The notes under the pieces were generated by a model that was given only the letters and a program-made list of their open reading frames with translations, did no database searches and had not been told where the DNA came from. Both the position numbers and the translations under genes were made by a program. 64,000 nucleotides of DNA from Bacteroidota bacterium (GTDB taxonomy: Bacteria; Bacteroidota; Bacteroidia; Bacteroidales; VadinHA17), in NCBI GenBank assembly GCA_029552825.1, contig JAKPDL010000087.1:1-64000 (forward strand), read 5' to 3'. Of this stretch, positions 55,588-63,911 are shown piece by piece (the stretch's first letter is position 1; every line of letters begins with the position of its first letter).

Positions 55588-56346
55588 TCAAGAATTATCA
55601 AAGGTTTTGAATTCATTTTCAGTTTGAAACACTTCCCTGAAAATTTTCAGTGAATTTATTTTTTTCAGAGATGGGAAATGTAAAGAAAAATATTTAAGCA
55701 GTGCACTTAACACTTCATTCCTCAAAATGCCTGTCATAGGAATATTTCCGATTTCGTTCCATGATGAGTTAAAAACAACGGCGAGGATATCCGATACTTC
55801 CCGTGGAGCATAGTTTCCATGAGGTGGTGGTACCGGAACAAATGATCCATTTGAGAAATCAAAAAAAACATGTTCTGGATCTTTTCTTTTTCCGGGTTCG
55901 ATTCCCAGGAAACTGCACAATCCAGCCAGAAAGCCAATATGAAAATTCTGAATTCCAGATTCACACAGGTCGAGATATTTTATCGAATCTACCAGATAAG
56001 CAAAAAGTTCTTTTTGCGGCGTCTCTTCCCTCAGCACTGAAGCAAGTACCTCTCCTGTAAATAATGCTATTGAACTCTTGAGCATATTACCATATATCCC
56101 GGCAGGAGTGAATAATGGAGAAAACTCTTTAAGGATCTGGATCTCCCGGGTTTCTTTATAATAAATTACCATGTCGACAACAGAAAGTGGCTGAAGATAA
56201 ATTTTATTTTTACCGGTTTTTCTGTTACCAATACCCCTTATCATTACCGGGAGTCGTCCAAATTTTTCAGTAAAAAAGTGAGTTATAGTTCCTGAATCGG
56301 AATATTTAATGTTATGAAGTACTATTCCAGCCGTACGGTCAATCAC
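55588..56346 (-). CDS. recO: DNA repair protein RecO
   Basis: This 252-residue protein assists RecF-pathway loading of RecA. The N-terminal OB fold is clear: TAGIVLHNIKYSDSGTITHFF and FGRLPVMIRGIG. The helical C-terminal part has LVDSIKYLDLCESGIQNFHI and CSFLGIEPGK. The start appears to be GTG, as no ATG is available; a -7 element TAATTTTG lies 18 nt upstream. It is divergent from the cyclase-HD gene. Confidence 0.93.
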   Translation of the reverse strand: MIDRTAGIVLHNIKYSDSGTITHFFTEKFGRLPVMIRGIGNRKTGKNKIYLQPLSVVDMVIYYKETREIQILKEFSPLFTPAGIYGNMLKSSIALFTGEVLASVLREETPQKELFAYLVDSIKYLDLCESGIQNFHIGFLAGLCSFLGIEPGKRKDPEHVFFDFSNGSFVPVPPPHGNYAPREVSDILAVVFNSSWNEIGNIPMTGILRNEVLSALLKYFSLHFPSLKKINSLKIFREVFQTENEFKTFDNS

Positions 56347-56363
56347 CGGGAGATAATTTTTAC

Positions 56364-56371
56364 CAAAATTA
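56364..56371 (-). promoter_or_regulatory. -7 promoter element TAATTTTG for recO
   Basis: It is a perfect TAnnTTTG on the minus strand. The start point would be near 56357, about 11 nt before the GTG codon. No clear -33. Confidence 0.45.
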
Positions 56372-56460
56372 TGGATTTATTCCGTATTATAGCCTGAATA
56401 AACCGGGATAATTCTTACTAAAAGCACTAATAATAAATTTTGTATATTTACGATTCAAGC

Positions 56461-57873
56461 ATGATAAAGAAGATGGCATTAAAAGATAATCAGGAACTTG
56501 TAAGAAGAATTGCGAAACTGGCAAAACAGAACCAGGAACTTGAAGAGCACATAAAGAAGCTTCAGAAAGAAAATGAAAAACTTGCCAGGGAGCTGGAGAA
56601 GTTTAAAGCGCTTTCCGAAAAATTATCTCCGGAATTACTGAAAGAAGAGGGAGAAAAGAGGGAAAGGTCGCTCAAATTTGATATGGCGACTATCCTTTTT
56701 GCTGATATACATGGGTTTTCAAAACTTGTAGAAGAGATTGATTCGACGGTTCTGATGGATGAGTTAGATGAAATACTTTTTGAATTTGACAGAATAGCTG
56801 AGAATTACAAGATTGAAAAAATTAAAACCATTGGTGATACCTATATGTGCGTGGGAGGGATTCCGGTAAAAAACATCACCAATCCGGTTGATGTGGTTAT
56901 GGCAGCGATTGCAATGAGGAATCACCTGCAGGAAATTGAGAACAAGAAACGCGGGCCGGAGAAGAGGATCTGGGATCTTAAGATAGGCATCCACACTGGT
57001 CCTGTCACTGCTACTGTGACAGGCAAGAAAAAAGTGAGCTACGACATTAAAGGTGATACGGTGAATACAGCAAGCCGGATTCAGGCTGTATCAGAAAAGG
57101 GAATGATTTTGATATCGGTTATGACTTATGAACTGGTAAAGGAGTTTTTTGATTGTATTTATTTCGGAAAACTTCCGGTAAAATACAAAGGCGACCTGCA
57201 GATCTTTGAAGTTAAAGGGTTAAAACCTGAATTTTCGGTTAACGGGGATGGTAAAACCCCGAATGATACATTCAGGATAAAATTTGGTCTTATCCAGTTT
57301 ACAGATATACAGGAAATAGTGCTTGACAAGCTGGAAAAGGAATTGCCGTCATATCTCTATTATCATAATGTGAAACACACAGTGGATGTAGTCACTGAGG
57401 TAGAACTCATAGGCTGGGCAGAAGGGTGTACCGATGAAGAGATTCTGCTTCTTAAAACTGCTGCATTATTCCATGATGCAGGCCACACAATAGGATATGA
57501 TAATCACGAGTATTATAGCACCCAGATTGCCAGGGAAATGCTTCCTAAATACAATTATACTCCCGAACAGATAGACAGAATATGTGAAATAATAATGGCA
57601 ACAAAACTGCCTCCCCGGCCCAAAAACCTGCTTGAAGAGATAATTTGTGATTCCGACCTTGATTATTTAGGCAGAAGTGATTTTATTCCGGTCTCCAATA
57701 CACTTTTCGAGGAGTTGAAGGCTCAGAACAAGATAAGTTCACTAAATGAATGGAACAAAATGCAGGTTAAGTTTATTTCAAACCATCAGTATTTCACAAA
57801 AACAGCCAGAAGTCTCAGGGAAGTTAATAAACAGCAGCAGATAGAAAGAATTCAGAGTCTCATAACAGAATGA
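56461..57873 (+). CDS. Soluble class III adenylyl cyclase fused to an intact HD phosphohydrolase-like domain
   Basis: This protein is 470 residues from the ATG at 56461; an in-frame TTG at 56440 lies in the presumed promoter and is disfavoured. N-terminal coiled coil 8-56 is followed by a class III cyclase domain, about 70-245. It has both metal aspartates (Asp82 in ILFADIHGF and Asp126 in TIGDTYM), the adenine-selecting pair Lys122 (EKIKTIGD) and Asp195 (SYDIKGD), and the transition-state Asn202 and Arg206 in VNTASR. The C-terminal domain (about 275-450) resembles HD-superfamily enzymes: YHNVKH (His302, His306), LFHDAGH (His338-Asp339, His342) and CDSDLDYLGR (Asp397 or Asp399). Both halves therefore look active: one makes cAMP, the other may break a phosphodiester. 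No membrane segment. Convergent with porZ; paralogue at 60888. Confidence 0.88.
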   Translation: MIKKMALKDNQELVRRIAKLAKQNQELEEHIKKLQKENEKLARELEKFKALSEKLSPELLKEEGEKRERSLKFDMATILFADIHGFSKLVEEIDSTVLMDELDEILFEFDRIAENYKIEKIKTIGDTYMCVGGIPVKNITNPVDVVMAAIAMRNHLQEIENKKRGPEKRIWDLKIGIHTGPVTATVTGKKKVSYDIKGDTVNTASRIQAVSEKGMILISVMTYELVKEFFDCIYFGKLPVKYKGDLQIFEVKGLKPEFSVNGDGKTPNDTFRIKFGLIQFTDIQEIVLDKLEKELPSYLYYHNVKHTVDVVTEVELIGWAEGCTDEEILLLKTAALFHDAGHTIGYDNHEYYSTQIAREMLPKYNYTPEQIDRICEIIMATKLPPRPKNLLEEIICDSDLDYLGRSDFIPVSNTLFEELKAQNKISSLNEWNKMQVKFISNHQYFTKTARSLREVNKQQQIERIQSLITE

Positions 57874-57881
57874 TTAATGAT

Positions 57882-60164
57882 TTATTTAATTACAAGGACC
57901 TTTGTTACGGCAGTTTGTTCTCCATCTTCGCTTGCACATAAAATAATATAGACTCCAGTGGAGACTCTTTCTCCCGTGTATGTTTTCAGATCCCAGGTTG
58001 CCTGACCTCCCTGAGAGATAGTTTTGTAAACCAGATTACCGCTAACATCTGTTATTTTTACGGATGTATTACGCATAAGTCCTGTAATTGTAAGAACCCC
58101 TTCATAGTTTTCCCTTACCGGGTTGGGGAAAGCATATATGTTGCTAAATTTTTCTGCACCGGTAGTAGCTTCGCCTCTTACAGAAACAACGCCTTTTGAA
58201 GTTCCGAACCATATTTCACCTGTTTTGCCATCAATGGCAATGCTTACTACCATATTTGAAAAAAGAGGACTGTTTTCCTCATTGTAGTTGATCAGTTTTG
58301 TTGTGCCGTCGGCTGAAAGGAGATAAGCACCGGAATTGTAAGTACCCAGCCATTTACGGTTTGCTCCGTCAATGGATATGGAGCTTATGATTTCTGTTCC
58401 AAGCATGTAATCTGCAAGGCCCGAACCATCGCTACGGGGAATTTTAATTCTTATTGCAGGTATATCTTCATCAAATATTCTGGAGGGATTGAAATAAACA
58501 GCCGGACCCTTGTCAGTTCCTACCCAGATATTTCCTTCGAGGTCTTCAGCAATGCTGTAAACATTCGAAATTATTTTATTATCGTTATCCCGTATAAGCA
58601 TTTGCTTATACCTGTCGTCGGTAAAATTATCTATTGTTCCATTGTCATCCATAACGAAAAGTCCAAACCCTCTTGGTAGAACAATCCATTTCTGACCTGT
58701 GGAAGTTATAATAATGTCTCCGATTGTAGGAGCATCAATTGTAACCGGAAATTGTGTCCAGGTATTGTTCGCTTTGAGTACTTTGATGCTACCCGGTACA
58801 CCAGTCTGTGTTATCCATATATTTCTATCTCTGTCCATGGCAATGCCGCATATCCTTGTATAAGGTTTATCTGGAATTATTGTCTGCAGAGGTGAATTTG
58901 TATAGTCATATTTTTTTACAAGAGTGTTTTTCTCGTATTCCAGCAATCCAGCTCCCCATGTTGTAACCCAGAAATGATCTGGATTGTTGGGGTCGGGCAG
59001 TATCCTGAGAGGATCGTGTAAATCATTTGATAATTGCCATTGCCATGTATTGTTTTCGTGAATAAAGATTTGAAGAGGTCTCCATTGATTATTCCATGCA
59101 TTGTCGAGAGCACCTCCTGCAATATAGGTTTTATTACTGGCGTTTGCGATAAATAATACATTGTTTGTATATGGACCCGGGAGAGAGAGTTTTGTAAAAT
59201 TACCTGAAATAGAGTATTTGATCAAGCCATTACTTCTGTCGGCTATCCATATATCTTCTCCTTCTGCCATAGCATGAGCTATATCAGGTGAACCGGAGTT
59301 GTAGGAAGAAATAACTGACGTAAGAAGTCCATCGGTATTGTAAATTCTCACCATACTTCCTGATGCAACAATAAATCCTTCAGAGTATGTTTCGATGGAA
59401 AAATTTTTTATGCCCGATTGTAACGAAAATATGGTTACGTTATGAGAATTGTCAAAACAAAAGATTGTGTCTGTACCTGAGCGTGAAGACAGATTTACAT
59501 AAACCTTTTTGTTCAGGAAGCCAACGGTATTAAAAGAAGCAAGAGGGTTAGGGAATGAATTAATTCTGAACCAGTTGCCAGAATATGCCAGACCTGCGAT
59601 TGTTAAATCCGAATAATAAAGCCCTGTATTTGTTGCTGCATAAATTGTTGTACCGTCAAAAGCTACATCATAAACTTCTGTACCTTCCTCTCCCGGTTTC
59701 CATGTGTCGTATATTTCCTTCTTACCTATATCAAGTACAATAATGCCCAGGCTGCCAGCCAGATATGCATATTTTCCACGGGTTCTTATTTTATATATTT
59801 CTTTTTTGCCAGGAAAATATTTTTTCTTTATTTCAGGAACGTTAAAAATATTATTTCCTGAAACGATATCGATATTGGTTGATTGATAAGCTATAATAAG
59901 AGATTTTCTTTCTTCTGACCATCCAATTGTGCTTATTCCTGTTTCTGTAAGACCCTGGACTTTACTCATTTTTCTTAGTTCACTGTACTTCTTATTGAAT
60001 ATCAGCAGAGAACTTCCGGTTGACGCATAAACCTCATCAGGTCCTATGGCCACTACCAGTGCAGAGCGATATGAAAGATGATCCTTCCACGAACCTACAG
60101 GTCCCTGGGCTTTTATAGAAACTGTAAATAATAGCAAAACCGGTAGTGAAGAAAAAATTCTCAT
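57882..60164 (-). CDS. porZ: PorZ-like type IX secretion component with two-propeller body and C-terminal sorting domain
   Basis: This 760-residue protein starts with a signal peptide (residues 1-19) and a PorZ-type N-terminal propeller (GPVGSWKDHLSYRSALVVAI, SKVQGLTETGISTIGWSEER). Later two-component-regulator-propeller-like blades appear (SIAEDLEGNIWVGTDKGPAV, SIAIDGKTGEIWFGTSKGVV). The final 80 residues form a T9SS C-terminal domain: YAFPNPVRENYEGVLTI, VKITDVSGNLVYKT and GVYIILCASEDG. In Porphyromonas PorZ is a surface member of the T9SS attachment complex that binds A-LPS and also bears this domain. It shares a minus-strand transcript with rdgB, 17 nt upstream. Its presence implies the cell has T9SS, although no other por gene lies in this window. 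Confidence 0.85.
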   Translation of the reverse strand: MRIFSSLPVLLLFTVSIKAQGPVGSWKDHLSYRSALVVAIGPDEVYASTGSSLLIFNKKYSELRKMSKVQGLTETGISTIGWSEERKSLIIAYQSTNIDIVSGNNIFNVPEIKKKYFPGKKEIYKIRTRGKYAYLAGSLGIIVLDIGKKEIYDTWKPGEEGTEVYDVAFDGTTIYAATNTGLYYSDLTIAGLAYSGNWFRINSFPNPLASFNTVGFLNKKVYVNLSSRSGTDTIFCFDNSHNVTIFSLQSGIKNFSIETYSEGFIVASGSMVRIYNTDGLLTSVISSYNSGSPDIAHAMAEGEDIWIADRSNGLIKYSISGNFTKLSLPGPYTNNVLFIANASNKTYIAGGALDNAWNNQWRPLQIFIHENNTWQWQLSNDLHDPLRILPDPNNPDHFWVTTWGAGLLEYEKNTLVKKYDYTNSPLQTIIPDKPYTRICGIAMDRDRNIWITQTGVPGSIKVLKANNTWTQFPVTIDAPTIGDIIITSTGQKWIVLPRGFGLFVMDDNGTIDNFTDDRYKQMLIRDNDNKIISNVYSIAEDLEGNIWVGTDKGPAVYFNPSRIFDEDIPAIRIKIPRSDGSGLADYMLGTEIISSISIDGANRKWLGTYNSGAYLLSADGTTKLINYNEENSPLFSNMVVSIAIDGKTGEIWFGTSKGVVSVRGEATTGAEKFSNIYAFPNPVRENYEGVLTITGLMRNTSVKITDVSGNLVYKTISQGGQATWDLKTYTGERVSTGVYIILCASEDGEQTAVTKVLVIK

Positions 60165-60181
60165 ACCTGATAAACTGACAG

Positions 60182-60781
60182 CTAATTATTTTTATTGTCG
60201 CAGGAATTATTTTGGAGCAGGAATGATTTAAGTTTTCTGAAAGCAATTGCCCTGTGGGAAATCATATTTTTTTGGTTAAGGGTCATTTCGGCAAATGTCT
60301 GAGTGTAACCATCAGGCAGAAAAATTGGGTCGTATCCAAAACCACCTGTTCCCCTTCTTTCCCTGAGAATTGTTCCATTTACTTTACCTTCAAAGAGATA
60401 TTCCCTCTCGTTTTTTATAAGTGCTATAACGGTCCGGAAAGCCGCTTTTCTATTTTCCGCGTCTTTCATCAATTCAAGAACTTTATCGATGTTTTTTTCA
60501 AAATCTTTTTCTTCGCCTGCAAATCTTGCCGAAAAGACACCCGGAGCACCATTGAGGGCATCAATTTCCAGCCCCGTATCATCTGCAAATACATCCATAC
60601 CGGTAATTTTATGAATGTACCTTGCTTTGGCCATTGCATTTTCTTCCAGTGTATTATAATCTTCGGGTATTTCGCAGTGAATATTTACATCTTCCAGGCT
60701 GAGAAGTTCAATATTATCTCCCAGTAATTCACTTATTTCTCTGATTTTGTGCTTGTTGTTGGTGGCAAAAACGAGTCTCAT
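60182..60781 (-). CDS. rdgB: XTP/dITP diphosphatase (house-cleaning NTPase)
   Basis: This 199-residue enzyme hydrolyses ITP, XTP and dITP to monophosphates. HAM1 signatures: LVFATNNKHKIREISELL at the start, DVFADDTGLEIDALNGAPGV, GTGGFGYDPIFLPDGYTQTF and SHRAIAFRKL. The ATG at 60781 is chosen since the TTG at 60802 is inside the promoter element. It opens the rdgB-porZ unit. Confidence 0.96.
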   Translation of the reverse strand: MRLVFATNNKHKIREISELLGDNIELLSLEDVNIHCEIPEDYNTLEENAMAKARYIHKITGMDVFADDTGLEIDALNGAPGVFSARFAGEEKDFEKNIDKVLELMKDAENRKAAFRTVIALIKNEREYLFEGKVNGTILRERRGTGGFGYDPIFLPDGYTQTFAEMTLNQKNMISHRAIAFRKLKSFLLQNNSCDNKNN

Positions 60782-60799
60782 ATAGACTGAATATGGAGC

Positions 60800-60807
60800 C
60801 AAAAATA
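60800..60807 (-). promoter_or_regulatory. -7 promoter element TATTTTTG for rdgB-porZ
   Basis: It is a perfect TAnnTTTG on the minus strand; start near 60793, about 12 nt before the ATG. No clear -33. Confidence 0.5.
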
Positions 60808-60838
60808 CTTAAAATTAAACTAACCTCTTTGTGCCTTC

Positions 60839-60869
60839 TTTAATAAGTGTTACTTTTGAATTACATTTA
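60839..60869 (+). promoter_or_regulatory. Possible promoter of the membrane cyclase gene
   Basis: TTTA (60839-60842) and TACATTTA (60862-60869, 7 of 8 match) are 19 nt apart. The start point would lie near 60876, 12 nt before the ATG. Confidence 0.4.
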
Positions 60870-60887
60870 GTAATTTGATCGAACCTA

Positions 60888-62756
60888 ATGCTGACGATCC
60901 TGGTTTTATGGAGAGTGCTTTGTATTTTTGTCTCTCTGGATATAAGTCTGGAAGCATCAACATGTTTTCAGACTATTTCAGAAAACCCGCAAAAAGTTTT
61001 TATAGAAAAAATATTTGTAGGAAATGATTCTATTGTCTTTGCAAGTGGAGAAACATCCGGGACGGAAAAGCTAATTGAAAGCAAAATAATTCTTGGGAGG
61101 CGGAATAATAATATTTCATTTCAGCTTTCAGAGCCTGGGGAGGGTCATTTCAGTTTCATGCTTGAAAATTTTGACAAAGGATGGACCAGGTGGCAAAAGT
61201 CGGGGGTAAAGGATTATACAAATCTGCCTGCCGGTAAATATCTGTTCCATGCCAGGTATATGGAGCCTGGCATGCCGGTTATAATGTTGGTACCTATTGA
61301 ATTTAAAGTAGTGCCCGCATGGTACAGTTCTTTTACGGCTATATCATTTTATATTTTGTTGTTCTGTCTGGCCGCCTGGGCTGTTTATGAGCAGATGAAA
61401 TACAGATTTGCCCGAACTCAGTACATGCTTGAGCAGATAATAAATGCAAGAACGGAAGAACTGATAATTGAAAAGGAAAAATCAGAAAGTCTGCTTGCCA
61501 ATGTTCTGCCCAAGAGTACAGCTGATGAATTGATGGCAAAAGGTAAAGCGACAAAAGCAAAATATAATTTTGTTACAGTTTTATTTTCAGATATACAGGG
61601 ATTTACCAAGATAGCTGAAGAAACAAATCCGGAGGTTCTTATTGATGAACTGGATAAGTTTTTCTTTTACTTTGATTCGGTGGTTGAAAAGTATGGTATT
61701 GAAAAGATTAAGACAATCGGTGATGCTTACATGTGTGCTGGTGGCATACCAGAAAAAAACCGCGCAAATCCCATTGAAGTAATACTTGCTGCTCTTGAAA
61801 TGCAGGAGTACATGGAGAAGCTTAAGTCTTCATCGGAATTTGAGGGCATGAAGTTATGGGATATACGTATAGGTATTCATACAGGAACAGTTGTAGCCGG
61901 AGTTGTAGGGCAGAAGAAACTCTCTTACGATATATGGGGAGATACTGTAAATACTGCAAGCAGGATGGAATCATCAGGTGAACCTGGAAAAATAAATATT
62001 TCTGGAACCACTTACGAATTTGTTAAGGATTTTTTCATCTGTAAATACCGTGGCAAAATGCCTGTCAAGTACAAGGGCGAGATAGATATGTACTTTGTCG
62101 AAGGCATCAGGGAAGAACTTCGAGATGAGAACAACAGGCCAAACAGGAAGTTTATCACAAAGATGAAAAAGCTTCGCTTAAGTGATATAGAGGAATATAT
62201 TTTGAAATATTTTGATGATGAAGCTCCCCCTAATCTTTATTTTCATAATTCGTCGCATGCAAGGAATGTCTGTAACCAGGTAGACCTTCTTGCAACCGCC
62301 GAACAGATCGATGATGAAAATTATATTCCATTAAAACTTGCTGCTATTTTTCTTTATACTGGATATATATCTGATTACAATAAGCCGATGGAAGCGGCTA
62401 TTAGTTTGATAGAAGAAGTTCTGCCGAAGTATTCGCTTCTTAACGAAGACATTGAATCAACCAAAAAACTCATAATGAACTCTTATAATGAAGATACCGA
62501 AACCCTTGCGGATTTCATTTTACATGATGCAAAGTATGATTGGCTCGGAAGGGTTGATTACATAAAACTGATTGACAAGCTATTCAGGGAGGAATCGGAA
62601 TATGGGAAAGTTATCAGCAGGGAGGAATGGATTCAGAATCAGAGAAAGATACTTGTTGAACATGAGTTTCTTACGGCGACTGCCAGGTTATTAAGAAGTG
62701 TAACAGTTGAGGAACAGGTTTCATTACTTCAGGATTTTGGGAAAGAGTTAAAATGA
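60888..62756 (+). CDS. Membrane adenylyl cyclase with Y_Y_Y-type sensor and degenerate HD domain
   Basis: This 622-residue protein begins with a signal-like segment (2-20). Residues about 72-142 form a Y_Y_Y-type beta domain (NNNISFQLSEPGEGHFSFML, NLPAGKYLFHARYM), which would be extracytoplasmic. A membrane helix (149-169) and a short coiled coil (180-205) lead to the cyclase domain, about 222-405. All catalytic residues are present: Asp235, Asp279, Lys275, Asp348, Asn355 and Arg359, so it should make cAMP. The C-terminal 180 residues align with the HD domain of its paralogue at 56461, but LFHDAGH is replaced by FLYTGY (488-493), losing the His-Asp pair, although His457 and Asp547 remain. It is likely a pseudo-HD, sensory or regulatory. 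It is divergent from rdgB. Confidence 0.88.
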   Translation: MLTILVLWRVLCIFVSLDISLEASTCFQTISENPQKVFIEKIFVGNDSIVFASGETSGTEKLIESKIILGRRNNNISFQLSEPGEGHFSFMLENFDKGWTRWQKSGVKDYTNLPAGKYLFHARYMEPGMPVIMLVPIEFKVVPAWYSSFTAISFYILLFCLAAWAVYEQMKYRFARTQYMLEQIINARTEELIIEKEKSESLLANVLPKSTADELMAKGKATKAKYNFVTVLFSDIQGFTKIAEETNPEVLIDELDKFFFYFDSVVEKYGIEKIKTIGDAYMCAGGIPEKNRANPIEVILAALEMQEYMEKLKSSSEFEGMKLWDIRIGIHTGTVVAGVVGQKKLSYDIWGDTVNTASRMESSGEPGKINISGTTYEFVKDFFICKYRGKMPVKYKGEIDMYFVEGIREELRDENNRPNRKFITKMKKLRLSDIEEYILKYFDDEAPPNLYFHNSSHARNVCNQVDLLATAEQIDDENYIPLKLAAIFLYTGYISDYNKPMEAAISLIEEVLPKYSLLNEDIESTKKLIMNSYNEDTETLADFILHDAKYDWLGRVDYIKLIDKLFREESEYGKVISREEWIQNQRKILVEHEFLTATARLLRSVTVEEQVSLLQDFGKELK

Positions 62757-62790
62757 ATGAATAATCATTTTTTCTTTTTTATATAAGAAT

Positions 62791-62798
62791 TACATTTG
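62791..62798 (+). promoter_or_regulatory. -7 promoter element TACATTTG for ilvE
   Basis: It is a perfect TAnnTTTG, 28 nt before the ATG. Just before it, AAAATGA/TCATTTT with a T tract may end the cyclase transcript. Confidence 0.5.
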
Positions 62799-62825
62799 GG
62801 CTTACAATAAATAAATTATCAGCTA

Positions 62826-63845
62826 ATGGAGAATTTTGATTGGAAAAATCTTCCTTTTGGTTATTACAAAACCGATTACAATGTAAGATGCTATTTCAGG
62901 GATGGCAAGTGGGGGCCTCTGGAGGTTACTGATTCGGAATATATCAGTATACACATGGCTGCGACGGCACTGCATTATGGTCAGGAGGCTTTTGAAGGTT
63001 TGAAGGCATACAGGGGGAAGGATGGGCGGATCAGGCTTTTCAGATGGGAAGAAAATGCCAGAAGGCTTATCCATTCAGCAAGGGGAATATATATGGCTGA
63101 AGTTCCTGTTGAGCTTTTCAAAGAAGCCGTTTTTAAAGCAGTGAAGCTGAATGAAAAATATGTTCCTCCTTATGGAACAGGTGCATCGTTATATATAAGG
63201 CCTCTTCTTATCGGTAGTGGTGCAGAAGTCGGTGTTAAGCCTTCACCGGAATATATATTTCTGGTTTTTGTGACGCCTGTTGGACCCTATTTCAAAGATG
63301 GTATTAAACCTGTTAATATGATGATAAGCAGGGATTTTGACAGGGCGGCACCACAGGGAACAGGTACTTTTAAGGTAGGCGGGAATTATGCTGCAAGTTT
63401 AAGAGCATTAATGGCTGCAAAAGATAGCGGATATGCAACAGCTATTTTTCTTGATGCAAAAGAAAAAAAGTATATAGATGAATGCGGTCCGGCAAACTTT
63501 TTCGGGATAAAAAACAATACATACGTAACTCCTAAATCGGAATCAATACTCAACTCAATTACAAATATGAGCCTGATTAAGGTTGCTGAGGATATGGGTA
63601 TGAGAACAGAAAGAAGGAGAGTCCCTGTTGAGGAACTTGCCGAGTTTGAAGAAGCTGGTGCATGCGGCACAGCAGCTGTAATAACTCCCATTGCTAAAAT
63701 CTTCGACCCGGGTACTGGTAAAGTTTACGAATTCTGTAAGAACGGCAATCCAGGACCTGTAACCCTGAAGCTTTATAAAAAAATCACGGGGATACAGTAC
63801 GGAGAAGAGGAGGATCCATACGGATGGACCACTGTAATTGAATGA
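62826..63845 (+). CDS. ilvE: Branched-chain amino acid aminotransferase
   Basis: This 339-residue fold-type IV PLP enzyme interconverts branched-chain amino acids and their 2-oxo acids. Conserved parts: GQEAFEGLKAYRGKDGRIRLFR near the start, the lysine region GTFKVGGNYAASLRALMAAK, DECGPANFFGIKNNTYVTP and GACGTAAVITPIAKI. Length fits the family's longer branch. It is preceded by its own promoter; ftsX follows 66 nt downstream. Confidence 0.96.
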   Translation: MENFDWKNLPFGYYKTDYNVRCYFRDGKWGPLEVTDSEYISIHMAATALHYGQEAFEGLKAYRGKDGRIRLFRWEENARRLIHSARGIYMAEVPVELFKEAVFKAVKLNEKYVPPYGTGASLYIRPLLIGSGAEVGVKPSPEYIFLVFVTPVGPYFKDGIKPVNMMISRDFDRAAPQGTGTFKVGGNYAASLRALMAAKDSGYATAIFLDAKEKKYIDECGPANFFGIKNNTYVTPKSESILNSITNMSLIKVAEDMGMRTERRRVPVEELAEFEEAGACGTAAVITPIAKIFDPGTGKVYEFCKNGNPGPVTLKLYKKITGIQYGEEEDPYGWTTVIE

Positions 63846-63860
63846 AATTTATTGAAATTC

Positions 63861-63893
63861 GTTGCTGTAATTCAGCAATGTTCACTATTTTTG
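63861..63893 (+). promoter_or_regulatory. Promoter of ftsX with inverted repeat TTGCTG-TAATT-CAGCAA
   Basis: GTTG (63861-63864) and a perfect TATTTTTG (63886-63893) are 21 nt apart. An exact 6-bp inverted repeat at 63862-63878 overlaps the -33 element and spacer. It may be the end of the ilvE transcript or an operator. Confidence 0.5.
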
Positions 63894-63911
63894 CGGCGAA
63901 AAAAATTCAAA

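Noticed and set aside
56461-62756. CBASS or Pycsar-type antiphage cyclic nucleotide system
   Set aside because: The cyclases are ordinary class III adenylyl cyclases with no effector (TIR, phospholipase, nuclease or membrane pore) next to them; porZ and rdgB do not fit as effectors.
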